A DNA stretch of 64,000 nucleotides, from the NCBI RefSeq assembly GCF_004363775.1, contig NZ_SNZE01000002.1:1-64000 (forward strand). Direction: 5' to 3'. The translations under genes and the position numbers were made by a program. A model generated the notes under the pieces. It saw nothing but the letters and a program-made list of their open reading frames with translations. It had not been told where the DNA came from and did no database searches. Positions 34,583 through 43,863 of this stretch are shown here, one piece after another. The DNA comes from Hydromonas duriensis. GTDB taxonomy: Bacteria; Pseudomonadota; Gammaproteobacteria; Burkholderiales; Burkholderiaceae. The stretch's first letter is position 1; each line of letters starts with the position of its first letter.

Positions 34583-36112
34583 TTATAAATATTTGGCGGA
34601 TAAAGCCATGATTTCTTCTTGGTTGGTTTTTGCTGTTTCAACAATACCCGCCACACGACCATTGCTCATGACAAGAATGCGGTCGGTTGTACCAATTAAT
34701 TCAGGCATTTCTGATGAAATCATAATAATGCCTTTACCCTTACTGGCCAAATCATTCATCAACTGATAAATTTCATATTTAGCACCAACATCAATCCCAC
34801 GCGTCGGCTCGTCAAGCATCAACACTTCAGGCTCGGTCAATAACCAGCGGCCCAAAATAACCTTCTGCTGATTACCACCAGAAAGCGAACCAATCGCGGT
34901 TTTTTGCGTGGGTGTTTTTACGCTCATGGAATCAATGACCCATTTGGTATCTTTACCGCGCTGTGAATCATTGAGCAAGCCAAACTTGCCAATGTATGAA
35001 TTGAGGTTGGCAATGGTGGCGTTAAATGCAATGTCCAAAATCCCAAAAATACCAGTTTGACGACGTTCTTCTGTCACTAACGCCAGTCCATTGGCAATTG
35101 CTTCTTGTGTGTTGCGGTTGGCAACCACCTTGCCATGCACTTTAATTTCACCCGCCGCATAAGGACGTAGGCCAAACAAGGTTTCCACAATCTCTGTGCG
35201 TTTTGAACCCACTAGACCTGCGATACCCAGAATCTCACCTTTATGCAAATTGAAACTCACATCGTTAATCGATGGTTGATTCACCGCCGTTAAACCCTTA
35301 ACCTCCAAAATGGTTTCACCAATATTGTTATTTTTAGGCGGGTATCTATCCGTTAAATCACGCCCCACCATCAAATTAATGATACGGTCCATCGTCAACG
35401 CTTTGGCAGGCTCAGTGGCCACCCATTTGCCATCGCGCATAATCGTCACATCGTCAGAGATTTTTAAAATCTCTTCCATTTTGTGAGAGATATAAATCAC
35501 GCCTACGCCACGGGCTTTGAGCGTATCAATAATTTTAAACAGATGATTAACTTCTTTTTCAGTAAGGGACGAAGTGGGCTCATCCATCACTAAAACTTTT
35601 GAGTTGAACGACACCGCTTTAGCGATTTCGACCATTTGCATTTCCGACACCGATAGTTTTTCGACTTTGGTTCTCGGGTCGATATTGATGTCTAACGACT
35701 CAAAAATTGTCTTGGTGTCGTTATAGGCTTTCACTTCGTCTGTAAAAAGCCCTTTTTTTGGAAAACGTCCCAGCCAAATATTGTCCAAAATACTGGCTTG
35801 GCGCACTTGGTTCAACTCTTGATGCACCATTGCCACGCCTTGCTCAAGCGCTTGTTTGGCTGAGATGAACTTGATGGGTTGACCCTCTAAAAAAATTTCG
35901 CCTTCGTCTGGATGATACATCCCGAACAGGCTTTTCATGAGTGTGGATTTTCCTGCACCATTTTCGCCCATCAGCGCATGCACCGTACCAGCACGCACGG
36001 TCAAGCTGACTTTATCAAGGGCTTTAACGCCAGGAAAGGATTTTGAAATATTGCGCATTTCAAGCAACTGCGCTTTTTTATCGCCAGCATGCTGGCTGCT
36101 GTTTTGGCTCAT
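34583..36112 (-). CDS. mglA: Sugar ABC transporter ATPase MglA
   Basis: This is the double nucleotide-binding subunit (509 residues) of the sugar importer. Half 1 has Walker [13 protein letters not shown], signature [12 protein letters not shown] and Walker [12 protein letters not shown]. Half 2 has a degenerate Walker A region ([12 protein letters not shown]), LSGGNQQKV and [11 protein letters not shown]. One intact and one degenerate ATP site is normal for the RbsA/XylG/MglA group. GAGGAG precedes the ATG; the open frame extends 34 codons upstream without homology. A partial terminator separates it from mglB. Confidence 0.94.
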   Translation of the reverse strand: MSQNSSQHAGDKKAQLLEMRNISKSFPGVKALDKVSLTVRAGTVHALMGENGAGKSTLMKSLFGMYHPDEGEIFLEGQPIKFISAKQALEQGVAMVHQELNQVRQASILDNIWLGRFPKKGLFTDEVKAYNDTKTIFESLDINIDPRTKVEKLSVSEMQMVEIAKAVSFNSKVLVMDEPTSSLTEKEVNHLFKIIDTLKARGVGVIYISHKMEEILKISDDVTIMRDGKWVATEPAKALTMDRIINLMVGRDLTDRYPPKNNNIGETILEVKGLTAVNQPSINDVSFNLHKGEILGIAGLVGSKRTEIVETLFGLRPYAAGEIKVHGKVVANRNTQEAIANGLALVTEERRQTGIFGILDIAFNATIANLNSYIGKFGLLNDSQRGKDTKWVIDSMSVKTPTQKTAIGSLSGGNQQKVILGRWLLTEPEVLMLDEPTRGIDVGAKYEIYQLMNDLASKGKGIIMISSEMPELIGTTDRILVMSNGRVAGIVETAKTNQEEIMALSAKYL

Positions 36113-36316
36113 CAGACACTCCTCATTCCACGCTCTATCTTTGTTTATTTTTTTATAAAAACAACACACGCAGATTAGTGACAACAGAATCCGTACAAAA
36201 ACAGGGAGCCTCAAGTACTCACGCTCATCAATCGGCTATCATTGACAACCAAGCATCTCAAACTCATCTTTAACTAAGCTTTAAACGAGCCATGCTGCCA
36301 TGCTGTACGGATGACG

Positions 36317-36345
36317 AAAAAGAGGATGCATTGACTGCATCCTCT
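36317..36345 (-). terminator. Attenuating terminator between mglB and mglA
   Basis: Minus strand AGAGGATGCA-gtcaa-TGCATCCTCT followed by TTTTCGT. It lies 15 bp after the mglB stop. Such a leaky hairpin fits the usual excess of binding protein over ATPase and permease. Confidence 0.75.
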
Positions 36346-36360
36346 AATTCTTGACACAAA

Positions 36361-37425
36361 CTAATTGTAAGCGTCTTCTGCTACTTTCAAATTGTCTTTA
36401 TTAATCAAAACATAAGGCACACGAACTGATTTTTTATCATCAAATTTCCAAGTCGTGCCATCCAATGGGTCTTTGCCGTTGGCTGCATTCAAAGCCAATT
36501 GGAATGTCGCCAAACCTTGATTTTTTGCATCGTTCAGTACAGAACCGACCATCACGCCTTCTTTGATTTTTGCCAAAGCATCTGGAATGGCATCCACGCC
36601 AACCACGGGCATGAATTTCTTAGGATCTTTAAAGTAGCCTTTGCCTTGCAATGCATTGATTGCGCCCAAAGCCATACCATCATTGTTGGCAATCACGTAT
36701 TCAATTTTATCGCCATGTTTAGCCAACCAAGCATCCATCAAGTTATTTGCTTTAGCCGTATCCCACATGCCTGTTTGCAATTCGAGCTGCTCTGTTTGAA
36801 CGCCTTCTTTGTTCAGCTCATCAATGACAAATTTTGTACGCGCTTCAGCATCTGGGTGGCCTGGCTCACCTTTTAACAGTACAAATTGAATTTTACCGTC
36901 TTTATTTTTATCCCACTCTGGGTGAGCTTTCCAAGACTCGGCAATCAATTTACCTTGCATAATGCCTGACTCAGACGAAGTCGTACCAACATACCAACAT
37001 TTTTCACAAGACTTCAACACATCAGCCATTGGTTCTTTATTAAAGAAAACCACAGGAATTTTTGCTGCTGATGCTTTGCTCACAATGGTTGCTGCCGCTT
37101 GTGGGTCAACCAAATTAATCGCCAATACTTTTGCACCTTTAGCAATCAAAGCGTCCACTTGACCGTTTTGTTTGCCTTGATCATTTTGAGAGTCTTGCAT
37201 TGATAATTCTGCTTTGCCGCCAGCAGCACCTTCAATCGCACGACGCACGAACGACATGAAGTTATCATCGTATTTATAGATGGTCACGCCCACCAAAGGC
37301 ATTCCAGCTGCAGCGGGCGCACCTGCTGCAGGTGCTGCATCTGCTTTTTTCTCTGGTGTTTTTTGACATGCCATCAAAGTCACTGCACTTGCCACTGCCA
37401 AACCCATTGCTAACATTTTTTTCAT
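36361..37425 (-). CDS. mglB: Galactose/glucose-binding protein MglB, predicted lipoprotein
   Basis: This is the substrate-binding subunit of the importer (354 residues). The galactose-binding-protein Ca2+ loop is visible as [21 protein letters not shown] (starting near residue 175), together with [13 protein letters not shown] and [11 protein letters not shown], all strong MglB matches. Unlike the soluble E. coli protein it has a lipobox, LMAC, with Cys20 as the likely lipid-anchored residue, followed by an Ala/Pro-rich linker. The second of two adjacent ATGs has GGAG at 6 nt. A promoter (TTGCAT-17-CATAAT) lies ~105 bp upstream. Confidence 0.93.
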   Translation of the reverse strand: MKKMLAMGLAVASAVTLMACQKTPEKKADAAPAAGAPAAAGMPLVGVTIYKYDDNFMSFVRRAIEGAAGGKAELSMQDSQNDQGKQNGQVDALIAKGAKVLAINLVDPQAAATIVSKASAAKIPVVFFNKEPMADVLKSCEKCWYVGTTSSESGIMQGKLIAESWKAHPEWDKNKDGKIQFVLLKGEPGHPDAEARTKFVIDELNKEGVQTEQLELQTGMWDTAKANNLMDAWLAKHGDKIEYVIANNDGMALGAINALQGKGYFKDPKKFMPVVGVDAIPDALAKIKEGVMVGSVLNDAKNQGLATFQLALNAANGKDPLDGTTWKFDDKKSVRVPYVLINKDNLKVAEDAYN

Positions 37426-37530
37426 CATAGTCTCCATTGTTACAATCAAAAATAAAACAGACAACACCATCCTTTGACGCATGCCACCAGTTGCACAGCA
37501 GCTGATAGGCAGAACAGTAAAGCCTCAATC

Positions 37531-37559
37531 ATTATGGGTACAACTGTTTTTTTATGCAA
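37531..37559 (-). promoter_or_regulatory. Promoter of the mglB operon
   Basis: Minus strand TTGCAT (37554-37559) and CATAAT (37531-37536) separated by 17 bp. The -35 is weak, consistent with an activated or derepressed sugar promoter; the 37561-37592 inverted repeat abuts it. Confidence 0.45.
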
Positions 37560-37560
37560 C

Positions 37561-37592
37561 AAAATCATTCCACAATGTGTGAGAATGATTTT
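37561..37592. repeat. Inverted repeat upstream of the mglB promoter
   Basis: AAAATCATTC-N12-GAATGATTTT, perfect 10-bp arms. The half-site ATTC/AATGATT resembles the palindrome before xylB (39196-39210), so it may be an operator of the local ROK regulator. As RNA it could instead help end xylB transcription. Confidence 0.5.
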
Positions 37593-37730
37593 GTATTGAG
37601 TCTCGTTGTCGCAGGCAAGCTTGTAAAACAGCCACACAAGCGGCTAACGATGGCGTATTAAGCAACAGCTTCATTCATCTTGTCAACATTTAATTGCTGA
37701 AAAATACAAATTTTTTACGCTTTTGTTCAT

Positions 37731-39182
37731 CTATTTAAACAGCGGATAAAGTGCTTGGTATATCTTTTTATACTTATCATAACGCGCCAATAACCCGTCT
37801 GAGCGAGAGCGGTGTTTATAGGTATTGGCAATCGGAGGTTTTTGACACATCTGCGCCTCTGAACACCCAGCAGCCATCGCCCCCAAACGTGCAGCCCCTA
37901 AAGCTCCTCCCGCTTCGCCTCCAACATGCGTATGAATCGTCACTTGCAGGACATCTGCAAGCAATTGCGCCCAATACGCGCTGCGTGCACCACCCCCAAC
38001 CAAAGACAATTCGCTAACGGTCGTACCCGCTGCACGTAAAGCATTTAAGCCATCGAGCAAACCAAAAGCCACGCCTTCAAGCACAGCGTAACCCATATGT
38101 GCCTGTGTACAATCATGGCTCAAACCAAAAAACACACCCTGCGCGTGTGGGTCGTTATGCGGCGTGCGCTCACCCGATAAATAAGGCAAAAATATCGGCG
38201 CAGCACTTAAATCTACAGTGTGTTCAATATCCGACAGCAACTCGGTTTCATGTAAATTCACTGTTTTACAAAACCACCTCAACGCACTCGCGGCGGACAG
38301 CATGACTGTCATTTGATGCCAACGGTTCGGTAAGGCGTGACAAAAAGCATGCACCGCATCATTAGGATTCGGTGAGTAACGCTCATTGACAACAAACATC
38401 ACGCCCGATGTGCCTAGTGAGATAAAGCCATCGCCATCATTAACCGCTCCGATACCAACGGCACTGGTGGCATTATCTCCCCCGCCCCCTGCGACAATGA
38501 TGCGCGCCGACAAGCCCAACTCCGAAGCGACGGCGGGACTAAGCTGCGCCGAGGGTTGATTGCCTTCAACCAACCGAGGCATATTTGCCCGCGTCAAGCC
38601 ACACGCCCCCAATAACTCATCGGACCAATCTCTTTTCGCGACATCAAGCCATAAAGTACCTGCCGCATCAGACATGTCACTCACGGCCTCACCCGTCATG
38701 CAGTAACGAATATAATCTTTAGGCAGGAGTACTTTATCAATACGGGCATACAGTTCGGGTTCATGTTTTTTGAGCCATAATATCTTGGGCGCGGTGAAAC
38801 CTGGCATCGCTAGATTGCCAGTTATGTCCAAAAAATTAGGAATTGAACGCGCCAGTTCTTCGCATTCGTCGAAGCTGCGCACATCGTTCCATAAAATCGC
38901 TGGGCGCAGCACTTGCCCGTGTTTATCTAACAACACCGCACCGTGCATTTGCCCAGATAATCCAATGGCACGTGCCTGTTTATACGCGATAGGTGACTGT
39001 TCTGATAATTTGGCTAAAGACGCTCGCATGGCCTGCCACCAATCAGCTGGATTTTGTTCAGACCACATGGGCTGAGGCCTCGACACGCTCAACGGCACAC
39101 CACAACTGGCCTCAATCTGCCCATTTTCATTCATTAATAACGTTTTTACTTCTGACGTCCCAAAATCAATACCTATAAACAT
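37731..39182 (-). CDS. xylB: Xylulokinase
   Basis: XylB phosphorylates D-xylulose to xylulose 5-phosphate. This FGGY-family kinase has 483 residues. N-terminal ATP-binding GIDFGTSEVK, sugar-contact GLSGQMHG, the catalytic Asp region in LPKDYIRYCMTG, and the ATPase-core motif LVGGGARSAYWAQLLAD near the C-terminus all match XylB better than glycerol or gluconate kinase. GAGGGG precedes the ATG. No xylA is in the window, so the xylulose source must be elsewhere, or the enzyme acts on another ketopentose. It lies upstream of mglB, same strand, divergent from the ROK regulator. Confidence 0.9.
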   Translation of the reverse strand: MFIGIDFGTSEVKTLLMNENGQIEASCGVPLSVSRPQPMWSEQNPADWWQAMRASLAKLSEQSPIAYKQARAIGLSGQMHGAVLLDKHGQVLRPAILWNDVRSFDECEELARSIPNFLDITGNLAMPGFTAPKILWLKKHEPELYARIDKVLLPKDYIRYCMTGEAVSDMSDAAGTLWLDVAKRDWSDELLGACGLTRANMPRLVEGNQPSAQLSPAVASELGLSARIIVAGGGGDNATSAVGIGAVNDGDGFISLGTSGVMFVVNERYSPNPNDAVHAFCHALPNRWHQMTVMLSAASALRWFCKTVNLHETELLSDIEHTVDLSAAPIFLPYLSGERTPHNDPHAQGVFFGLSHDCTQAHMGYAVLEGVAFGLLDGLNALRAAGTTVSELSLVGGGARSAYWAQLLADVLQVTIHTHVGGEAGGALGAARLGAMAAGCSEAQMCQKPPIANTYKHRSRSDGLLARYDKYKKIYQALYPLFK

Positions 39183-39195
39183 GACAAGCCCCTCG

Positions 39196-39210
39196 ATTCA
39201 TTTAATGATT
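39196..39210. promoter_or_regulatory. Palindrome before xylB, candidate ROK operator
   Basis: ATTCATTTAATGATT contains a 5-1-5 palindrome (TCATT-T-AATGA), 14-28 bp upstream of the xylB start. Position and shared half-sites with 37561-37592 suggest repression by the divergently encoded ROK protein. Confidence 0.45.
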
Positions 39211-39302
39211 TAATTTTATGATGGATGCAGCCTCAATGCACTCCTAAATTATAGGGCATTCAAGGCTTTAAATAACCGCTCATCGCTTCATGTCTAAAAA
39301 TA

Positions 39303-39341
39303 ATCAATTGATAATAAATAGTTTATATTGACAATTAATTG
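39303..39341. promoter_or_regulatory. Two palindromes in the ROK gene promoter
   Basis: ATCAATTGAT (39303-39312, extended to 14/16 as ATAATCAATTGATAAT) and CAATTAATTG (39332-39341) lie at and inside the predicted ROK promoter. They may be autoregulatory sites. Confidence 0.4.
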
Positions 39342-39350
39342 GTTTAGAAT
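39322..39350 (+). promoter_or_regulatory. Promoter of the ROK regulator gene
   Basis: TTTATA (39322-39327), 17-bp spacer, TAGAAT (39345-39350); transcription would begin ~25 bp before the ATG. Confidence 0.45.
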
Positions 39351-39382
39351 CAAAAACAAATACAAAAAAAGAGACAAATATC

Positions 39383-40603
39383 ATGGCCTTCACCAGCAAC
39401 CACAGCGATTTAAAACACATCAATCGACTTGCCGTCATTAACTTGGTTAAAACCCAACCAGGTTTATCGCGCGCAAGCATTGCCAAGCAAACAGGGTTAA
39501 ACAAATCAACCATTGGCAAACTGGTACAAGACTTACTTGATGAACACTGGCTGGAGGAAGAAAATACGCCAACACCGCTTGATGGTGCAGGCCGCCGTCC
39601 AACAGGATTAAAACTCAAGAATAAAGTCCTAGCGCTCATTGGGGCTGAAATTGGCGTTGATTTTTTGACGGTGTTGGCCTGTACCATCACTGGAGAAATT
39701 CTGTTTAACAGGACAGTCCCTTATGTGCACATCGACACAAGCGACACGCTCAATCAATTAACAAGCCTACTTGATGAGGCTTGGGGCATCATGGACGACA
39801 CTGGGCATCACGTATTGGGCTTAGGGGTCGCCGTGCCAGGGCTCGTCAATGCGACCGATGAAAAAATCATTACATTGCCCAATCTCAATTGGCACGATTT
39901 GAATTTAACAGCATCAATTGAACAACACTTGCATGATAAAAATCGACCGCCCATCCCTGTCAGCATCATCAATGATGCGAATGCAGCCGCATTATCTGAA
40001 TTCGTTTTCGGGCACAGCCAGTATCGACGGCATGCACTGATTTACTTCACCATCGGCGTCGGTTTTGGCGCAGGCATCATCACCGATAAGGGACTATACA
40101 AAGGTCACGACGGCTGCGCGGGGGAAATTGGGCATTCAACCTTACAACCCATCGGAGGCCGACAATGCGCCTGCGGTCAATTTGGCTGCGTTGAAACATT
40201 GGTCTCTCAACGCGCCCTTAGCCATGCAGCCACAGATGATAATCAAATACTGTCAATAGACAATTTGCAGCAACGACTCGCCCAAGGCGATGAAAAAGTT
40301 CAGCAAGGCTTAGAGCAAGTGGCATTTTTTTTGGGCATCGTCATGCGCAATATCGCCAATATTTTAAATCCGAAAACGATTGTCATTGGCGGCCCCATGA
40401 GTCAATTTGGTAATCAACTCATCCATCCCGCGATTGAAAGTCTCAAACAACACACGGGGCGCAATCTTGGCTTGCCGAATGTGCAATTGTGTGAATTTGG
40501 CATCAACGCGGCCGCCCTCGGTGCGGCCGCCGCTGTCCTCAATCAATTATTAGAACCAATTGGCACGCCAACGCACTTAAGTCACAAAGGTTTAATGAGA
40601 TAA
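39383..40603 (+). CDS. ROK-family transcriptional regulator, XylR/NagC type
   Basis: This 406-residue regulator has an N-terminal winged helix-turn-helix (residues ~15-75: RASIAKQTGLNKSTIGKLVQDL) and a ROK sugar-binding domain. The ROK Zn motif CxCGxxGCxE appears as CACGQFGCVE, preceded by EIGHSTLQPIGG. The kinase-like IGVGFGAGII and catalytic-region NDANAAALSE are retained. It should bind a free sugar and release DNA. Its divergence from xylB-mglBAC-gal suggests it controls that locus; D-xylose or galactose/glucose are possible ligands. A strong terminator follows. Confidence 0.9.
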   Translation: MAFTSNHSDLKHINRLAVINLVKTQPGLSRASIAKQTGLNKSTIGKLVQDLLDEHWLEEENTPTPLDGAGRRPTGLKLKNKVLALIGAEIGVDFLTVLACTITGEILFNRTVPYVHIDTSDTLNQLTSLLDEAWGIMDDTGHHVLGLGVAVPGLVNATDEKIITLPNLNWHDLNLTASIEQHLHDKNRPPIPVSIINDANAAALSEFVFGHSQYRRHALIYFTIGVGFGAGIITDKGLYKGHDGCAGEIGHSTLQPIGGRQCACGQFGCVETLVSQRALSHAATDDNQILSIDNLQQRLAQGDEKVQQGLEQVAFFLGIVMRNIANILNPKTIVIGGPMSQFGNQLIHPAIESLKQHTGRNLGLPNVQLCEFGINAAALGAAAAVLNQLLEPIGTPTHLSHKGLMR

Positions 40604-40634
40604 AAAAAGAAAAGCATTCAGCTTTTCTTTTTTT
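40602..40634. terminator. Bidirectional terminator between the ROK gene and leuA
   Basis: AAAAAAAGAAAAGC-attca-GCTTTTCTTTTTTT: a 14-bp stem with T/A tracts either way; serves both convergent genes. Confidence 0.9.
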
Positions 40635-40679
40635 GACGCTCTTAGCGACCTATCAACCAACTATCAACTATCAACGAGT

Positions 40680-42410
40680 TTAACGGTCTATCAGCACACC
40701 ACTGCGATTCATAGCCGATACCACCGCCAATAGCGACGCAGTGACAATATTTTCATGAATCCCCACGCCATACGCGGGCGCAAAATCAGCATGCGCAACC
40801 TGAACATAGCACGCTGCCTGAGCATCCTCACCCGTTTGGTCACTGTGAATATCATGTTCAGAATAATGCGCGACAGAAAACTTAGTGCCCAATTTTTGGT
40901 TCAAAGCATGTACAAACGCAGACAAAGGCCCATTGCCCGTCCCCTCAATCACAGTGCTTTCACCCTTAATTTCAATCTGTGCCCGTAAAGTTTCAACACC
41001 CGTGTGATGCGAGATGGTGTGGTCAATGTATTGGATGGGCGTAGCGCGCTCGACGAACTCATCCACAAACACTTGATGAATCTGCTCACTATTTAACTCT
41101 TTACCCGTTTCATCAGCCAACACCTGTACAGCGCGTGCCACATCGACCTGCAAAATACGGGGCAGCGTCAACCCATAATCACGCTCAAGTAAATAAGCCA
41201 TCCCGCCCTTGCCTGATTGCGCATTAACACGAATGACAGCTTCATAACTGCGACCCAAATCAGCTGGATCAATCGGCAAATACGGCACTTCCCACATGAT
41301 GGTCTCACCATTGGCAGATTGTTCACGGTCTTTTTGGCGCGTTAAACCTTTTTTGATGGCGTCCTGATGCGAACCTGAAAAAGCAGTGAAGACCAATTCG
41401 CCCGCCCAAGGATGACGCGCACCAACAGGCAACTGCGTGCATTCTTCGGCGATGCGAATCACCTCATTAATATTGGAATAATCCACCCCTGGATGAATGC
41501 CTTGAGACCACAAATTCACCGCCAAATTAACCAAACACACATTGCCTGTGCGCTCGCCATTGCCAAACAAACAACCTTCCACTCGATCCGCGCCCGCCAA
41601 AATGGCCAACTCTGCACAAGCCGTTCCCGTGCCACGGTCATTGTGTGGATGCACACTGATAATCGCTGACTCACGGTTGTCCAAATGCCGATGCATCCAT
41701 TCGACCTGATCTGCAAAGACATTCGGCGTGGCCACCTCAATCGTGGTGGGCAAGTTCAAAATCACTTGATTCTCAGGCGTCGCTCCCCACTCTTGCATGA
41801 CGGCTTCACAAATTTCTTTAGCAAAATCAAGCTCAGTCATGCTGAAAGTCTCGGGTGAGTACTCTAAACGCCAGTTTGTCTGTGCTCGCACATCCGCTGG
41901 CAATGCCGCCAATGCTGCTTTAATGTCTTTAATGCCATTGACTGCAATTTCGATTGTTTCAGCTTTGCTTTTGTTATACACCACTTCTCGAAACAAAGGG
42001 CTCGTTGCATTGTAAACATGCACGATGGCGTTTTTAGCACCCACCAACGATTCAACCGTACGATTAATTAAATCCGTGCGAGCTTGCGTCAATGCTTGGA
42101 TGCTCACGTCCTCTGGAATACGGTTTTCTTCGATAAGTCTGCGCACAAAATCAAACTCGATTTGTGACGCCGATGGAAAACCAACTTCAATTTCTTTGTA
42201 ACCCAACTGCACCAACAAATCAAACATTTTGAGTTTTTTATCAATATCCATCGGGTCAATCAGAGACTGATTACCATCGCGTAAATCGGTACTCAACCAA
42301 ATCGGCGGCTTGACGAGCACATTATCGGGCCATTGACGATTGGGCAAATCAATTTGTGGATATGGACGGTATTTTTTGGATGGGTCCATTGTTTTGAAGG
42401 TGGTATTCAT
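40680..42410 (-). CDS. leuA: 2-isopropylmalate synthase
   Basis: LeuA condenses acetyl-CoA with 2-oxoisovalerate, the committed leucine step. At 576 residues with N-terminal YRPYPQIDLPNRQWPD it belongs to the LeuA group shared with Actinobacteria and many Burkholderiales. Catalytic-domain landmarks are LSTDLRDGNQSL, the metal-binding HPHNDRGTG and LFGNGERTGNVCL. The C-terminal regulatory domain (from ~residue 440) contains VEGTGNGPLSAF-like IEGTGNGPLSAFVHAL, which binds leucine. AAGGA precedes the ATG. Upstream lie a Leu-codon leader peptide and an attenuator. Confidence 0.96.
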   Translation of the reverse strand: MNTTFKTMDPSKKYRPYPQIDLPNRQWPDNVLVKPPIWLSTDLRDGNQSLIDPMDIDKKLKMFDLLVQLGYKEIEVGFPSASQIEFDFVRRLIEENRIPEDVSIQALTQARTDLINRTVESLVGAKNAIVHVYNATSPLFREVVYNKSKAETIEIAVNGIKDIKAALAALPADVRAQTNWRLEYSPETFSMTELDFAKEICEAVMQEWGATPENQVILNLPTTIEVATPNVFADQVEWMHRHLDNRESAIISVHPHNDRGTGTACAELAILAGADRVEGCLFGNGERTGNVCLVNLAVNLWSQGIHPGVDYSNINEVIRIAEECTQLPVGARHPWAGELVFTAFSGSHQDAIKKGLTRQKDREQSANGETIMWEVPYLPIDPADLGRSYEAVIRVNAQSGKGGMAYLLERDYGLTLPRILQVDVARAVQVLADETGKELNSEQIHQVFVDEFVERATPIQYIDHTISHHTGVETLRAQIEIKGESTVIEGTGNGPLSAFVHALNQKLGTKFSVAHYSEHDIHSDQTGEDAQAACYVQVAHADFAPAYGVGIHENIVTASLLAVVSAMNRSGVLIDR

Positions 42411-42511
42411 CGAAAATCCTTAGATTTACAGTGCTTGCTAGGGGTGTCCTCGCAAAACAGTTATCAATCAAAAACAACAGGTCTTGTTGCTCTTGAACCA
42501 AAACAAATGCA

Positions 42512-42559
42512 TAAAACAAAAAACCTCGGCACAGCATTTGCTGAATTAAGCCGAGGTTT
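42512..42559 (-). terminator. Attenuator terminator of leuA
   Basis: Minus strand AAACCTCGGC / GCCGAGGTTT (perfect 10-bp stem) followed by TTTGTTTT, with an inner CAGCA-aa-TGCTG hairpin in the loop. It lies 18 bp after the leader-peptide stop and ~100 bp before leuA, the position expected for a transcription attenuator. Confidence 0.85.
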
Positions 42560-42577
42560 GATGCTAAACGGTAAAAC

Positions 42578-42664
42578 TTACACAGTGGGTTTCACGAGCG
42601 CAAACAACGGCTGGCTGCTTAGTAATAAAGCAGCCAGCGAAAGTAGTAAAGCGAATGTGTTCAT
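42578..42664 (-). CDS. Leu-rich leader peptide of leuA (28 aa)
   Basis: This is a short frame between the leuA promoter and the attenuator. Nine of 28 codons are Leu, including runs TTA-CTA-CTT and TTA-TTA-CTA, which use infrequent Leu codons. Ribosome stalling at low leucyl-tRNA would disturb the 11-bp leader hairpin (42610-42638) inside the frame and change folding of the terminator. The start is either the ATG at 42664 or an in-frame ATG at 42676, which would sit almost at the predicted transcription start. No clear Shine-Dalgarno is seen. The peptide also resembles a signal sequence (hydrophobic run, then SSQPLFA), but it ends six residues later, so a secreted product is unlikely. Confidence 0.72.
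   Translation of the reverse strand: MNTFALLLSLAALLLSSQPLFALVKPTV
42610..42638 (-). repeat. Leader hairpin inside the Leu peptide frame
   Basis: GCTGGCTGCTT / AAGCAGCCAGC, a perfect 11-bp stem with a 7-nt loop; the second Leu run is coded in the loop and 5' arm. It likely acts as the pause or alternative structure of the attenuator. Confidence 0.75.
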
Positions 42665-42683
42665 CACCGTTATCATGGGCTTC

Positions 42684-42712
42684 ACTATAAATCAGAACTT
42701 CATAAATTTCAA
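42684..42712 (-). promoter_or_regulatory. Promoter of the leuA leader
   Basis: TTGAAA (42707-42712), 17-bp spacer, TATAGT (42684-42689) on the minus strand. The start point would be near 42677, leaving almost no untranslated leader before the peptide. Confidence 0.65.
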
Positions 42713-42802
42713 GCTTTTATGTTCATCTGCTCGTTTTCGTTTAAAAATCACGCTTCGATGACAGTTTGAACGTACATGTTTAAAAAATGGGTGCTTTAAA
42801 CT

Positions 42803-43633
42803 TTAAACTGGGCGCCCCATAGTCAAGCCAACTGACAACACATCAATCAACGCCAACTGCAAAATTCGTGTCAGCATGGCGGGCTTGGTTTGCCGCTCCT
42901 CATCCGTGTTAATGACGATGACTGCATCCGACTTACGCGCCAAAGGGGTTTTAGCAGGAGCAAGCGATAAAATTGTTGCCCCTTCTGCTTTAGCGAGATT
43001 CGCTGCCTCAATCAACTCGGGGGTTTGCCCTGATCTCGATATAAACATCGCCACATCTTCCCGCCCTAAGCGAGCTGCGCATAGACTCATCATGTAAGCA
43101 TCGGTTCGCGCCGATGCGTTGATACCTGCACGAATCAGCTTATATTGGGCATCATCCGCGACAGAGGATGAGCTACCTAAAGCAAACACATCGACTCGGC
43201 GTGCAGTTTTTAGTATGTCAATGGCTTTTTCAAGCGAGCTCGGATTGATTTCTTCACGCAAGCTGAGTAAGGCATTGGCGGTATTACCCAACACCTTTTC
43301 ACTGATGCTGCCGATGCTGTCGTCTTGTTCAACCTGTGTAAAGCTGATGGTTGAATCCGCATTTAATGTACCTGAAAGCTTCAACTTAAAATCATGCAAA
43401 CCCTCACAGCCCAAACTGCGACAAAATCGAATCACGGTCGGCTGGCTGACTTGAGCCGCTTTAGCTATTTCAGTGATTGGGCTACTGACAAACAGGCGCG
43501 GGTCTTTTAAAACCAACTCGGCCACTTGTGCTTCGGAGCGGCTTAAGTGCAAACGTGCACTTTGAATGCGCATCAACATGGCGCCCGCGTTAGTCACAAC
43601 GCCTATTTCAGGATGTTTTTGTACACGTGTCAT
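42803..43633 (-). CDS. hexR: HexR, RpiR-family repressor of glucose catabolism
   Basis: HexR binds KDPG and controls zwf, edd and eda. From this ATG it has 276 residues. The N-terminal RpiR helix-turn-helix (~residues 10-85) contains ITEIAKAAQVSQPTVIRFCRSLGCEGLHDFK, and the SIS sugar-phosphate domain has DVFALGSSSSVADDAQYK and FISRSGQTPELIEAANLA. The start is set by family N-terminus; upstream in-frame residues lack homology. It is downstream of zwf on the same strand, behind the zwf terminator. Confidence 0.9.
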   Translation of the reverse strand: MTRVQKHPEIGVVTNAGAMLMRIQSARLHLSRSEAQVAELVLKDPRLFVSSPITEIAKAAQVSQPTVIRFCRSLGCEGLHDFKLKLSGTLNADSTISFTQVEQDDSIGSISEKVLGNTANALLSLREEINPSSLEKAIDILKTARRVDVFALGSSSSVADDAQYKLIRAGINASARTDAYMMSLCAARLGREDVAMFISRSGQTPELIEAANLAKAEGATILSLAPAKTPLARKSDAVIVINTDEERQTKPAMLTRILQLALIDVLSVGLTMGRPV

Positions 43634-43818
43634 ACCGTTATCTCTCTTTTTTTGTTGTGTAATCACTGCGCATACTGCCCATGCTGCCACTGCTAATGAA
43701 AACAATCAGAAGTTTATTCTAATTGTGTTTAATTCAGTTTTTTGGTGCGAACATATTGTATCGCCTGACTTAAAAAAAGTGAATCCAATGAAAATAATAT
43801 ATTTTTAATTTTATTTAT

Positions 43819-43848
43819 AAAAAACCTGTGCAAAAACACAGGTTTTTT
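43819..43848 (-). terminator. Terminator after zwf
   Basis: AAAAAACCTGTG-caaaaa-CACAGGTTTTTT, 15 bp after the zwf stop; its A/T tracts allow function on either strand. Confidence 0.9.
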
Positions 43849-43863
43849 AATCCAATTTTAAAC

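Noticed and set aside
42349-42537. 62-codon minus-strand frame overlapping the leuA start
   Set aside because: It overlaps leuA in another frame and starts after the attenuator terminator; the 28-codon Leu-rich frame is a better leader.
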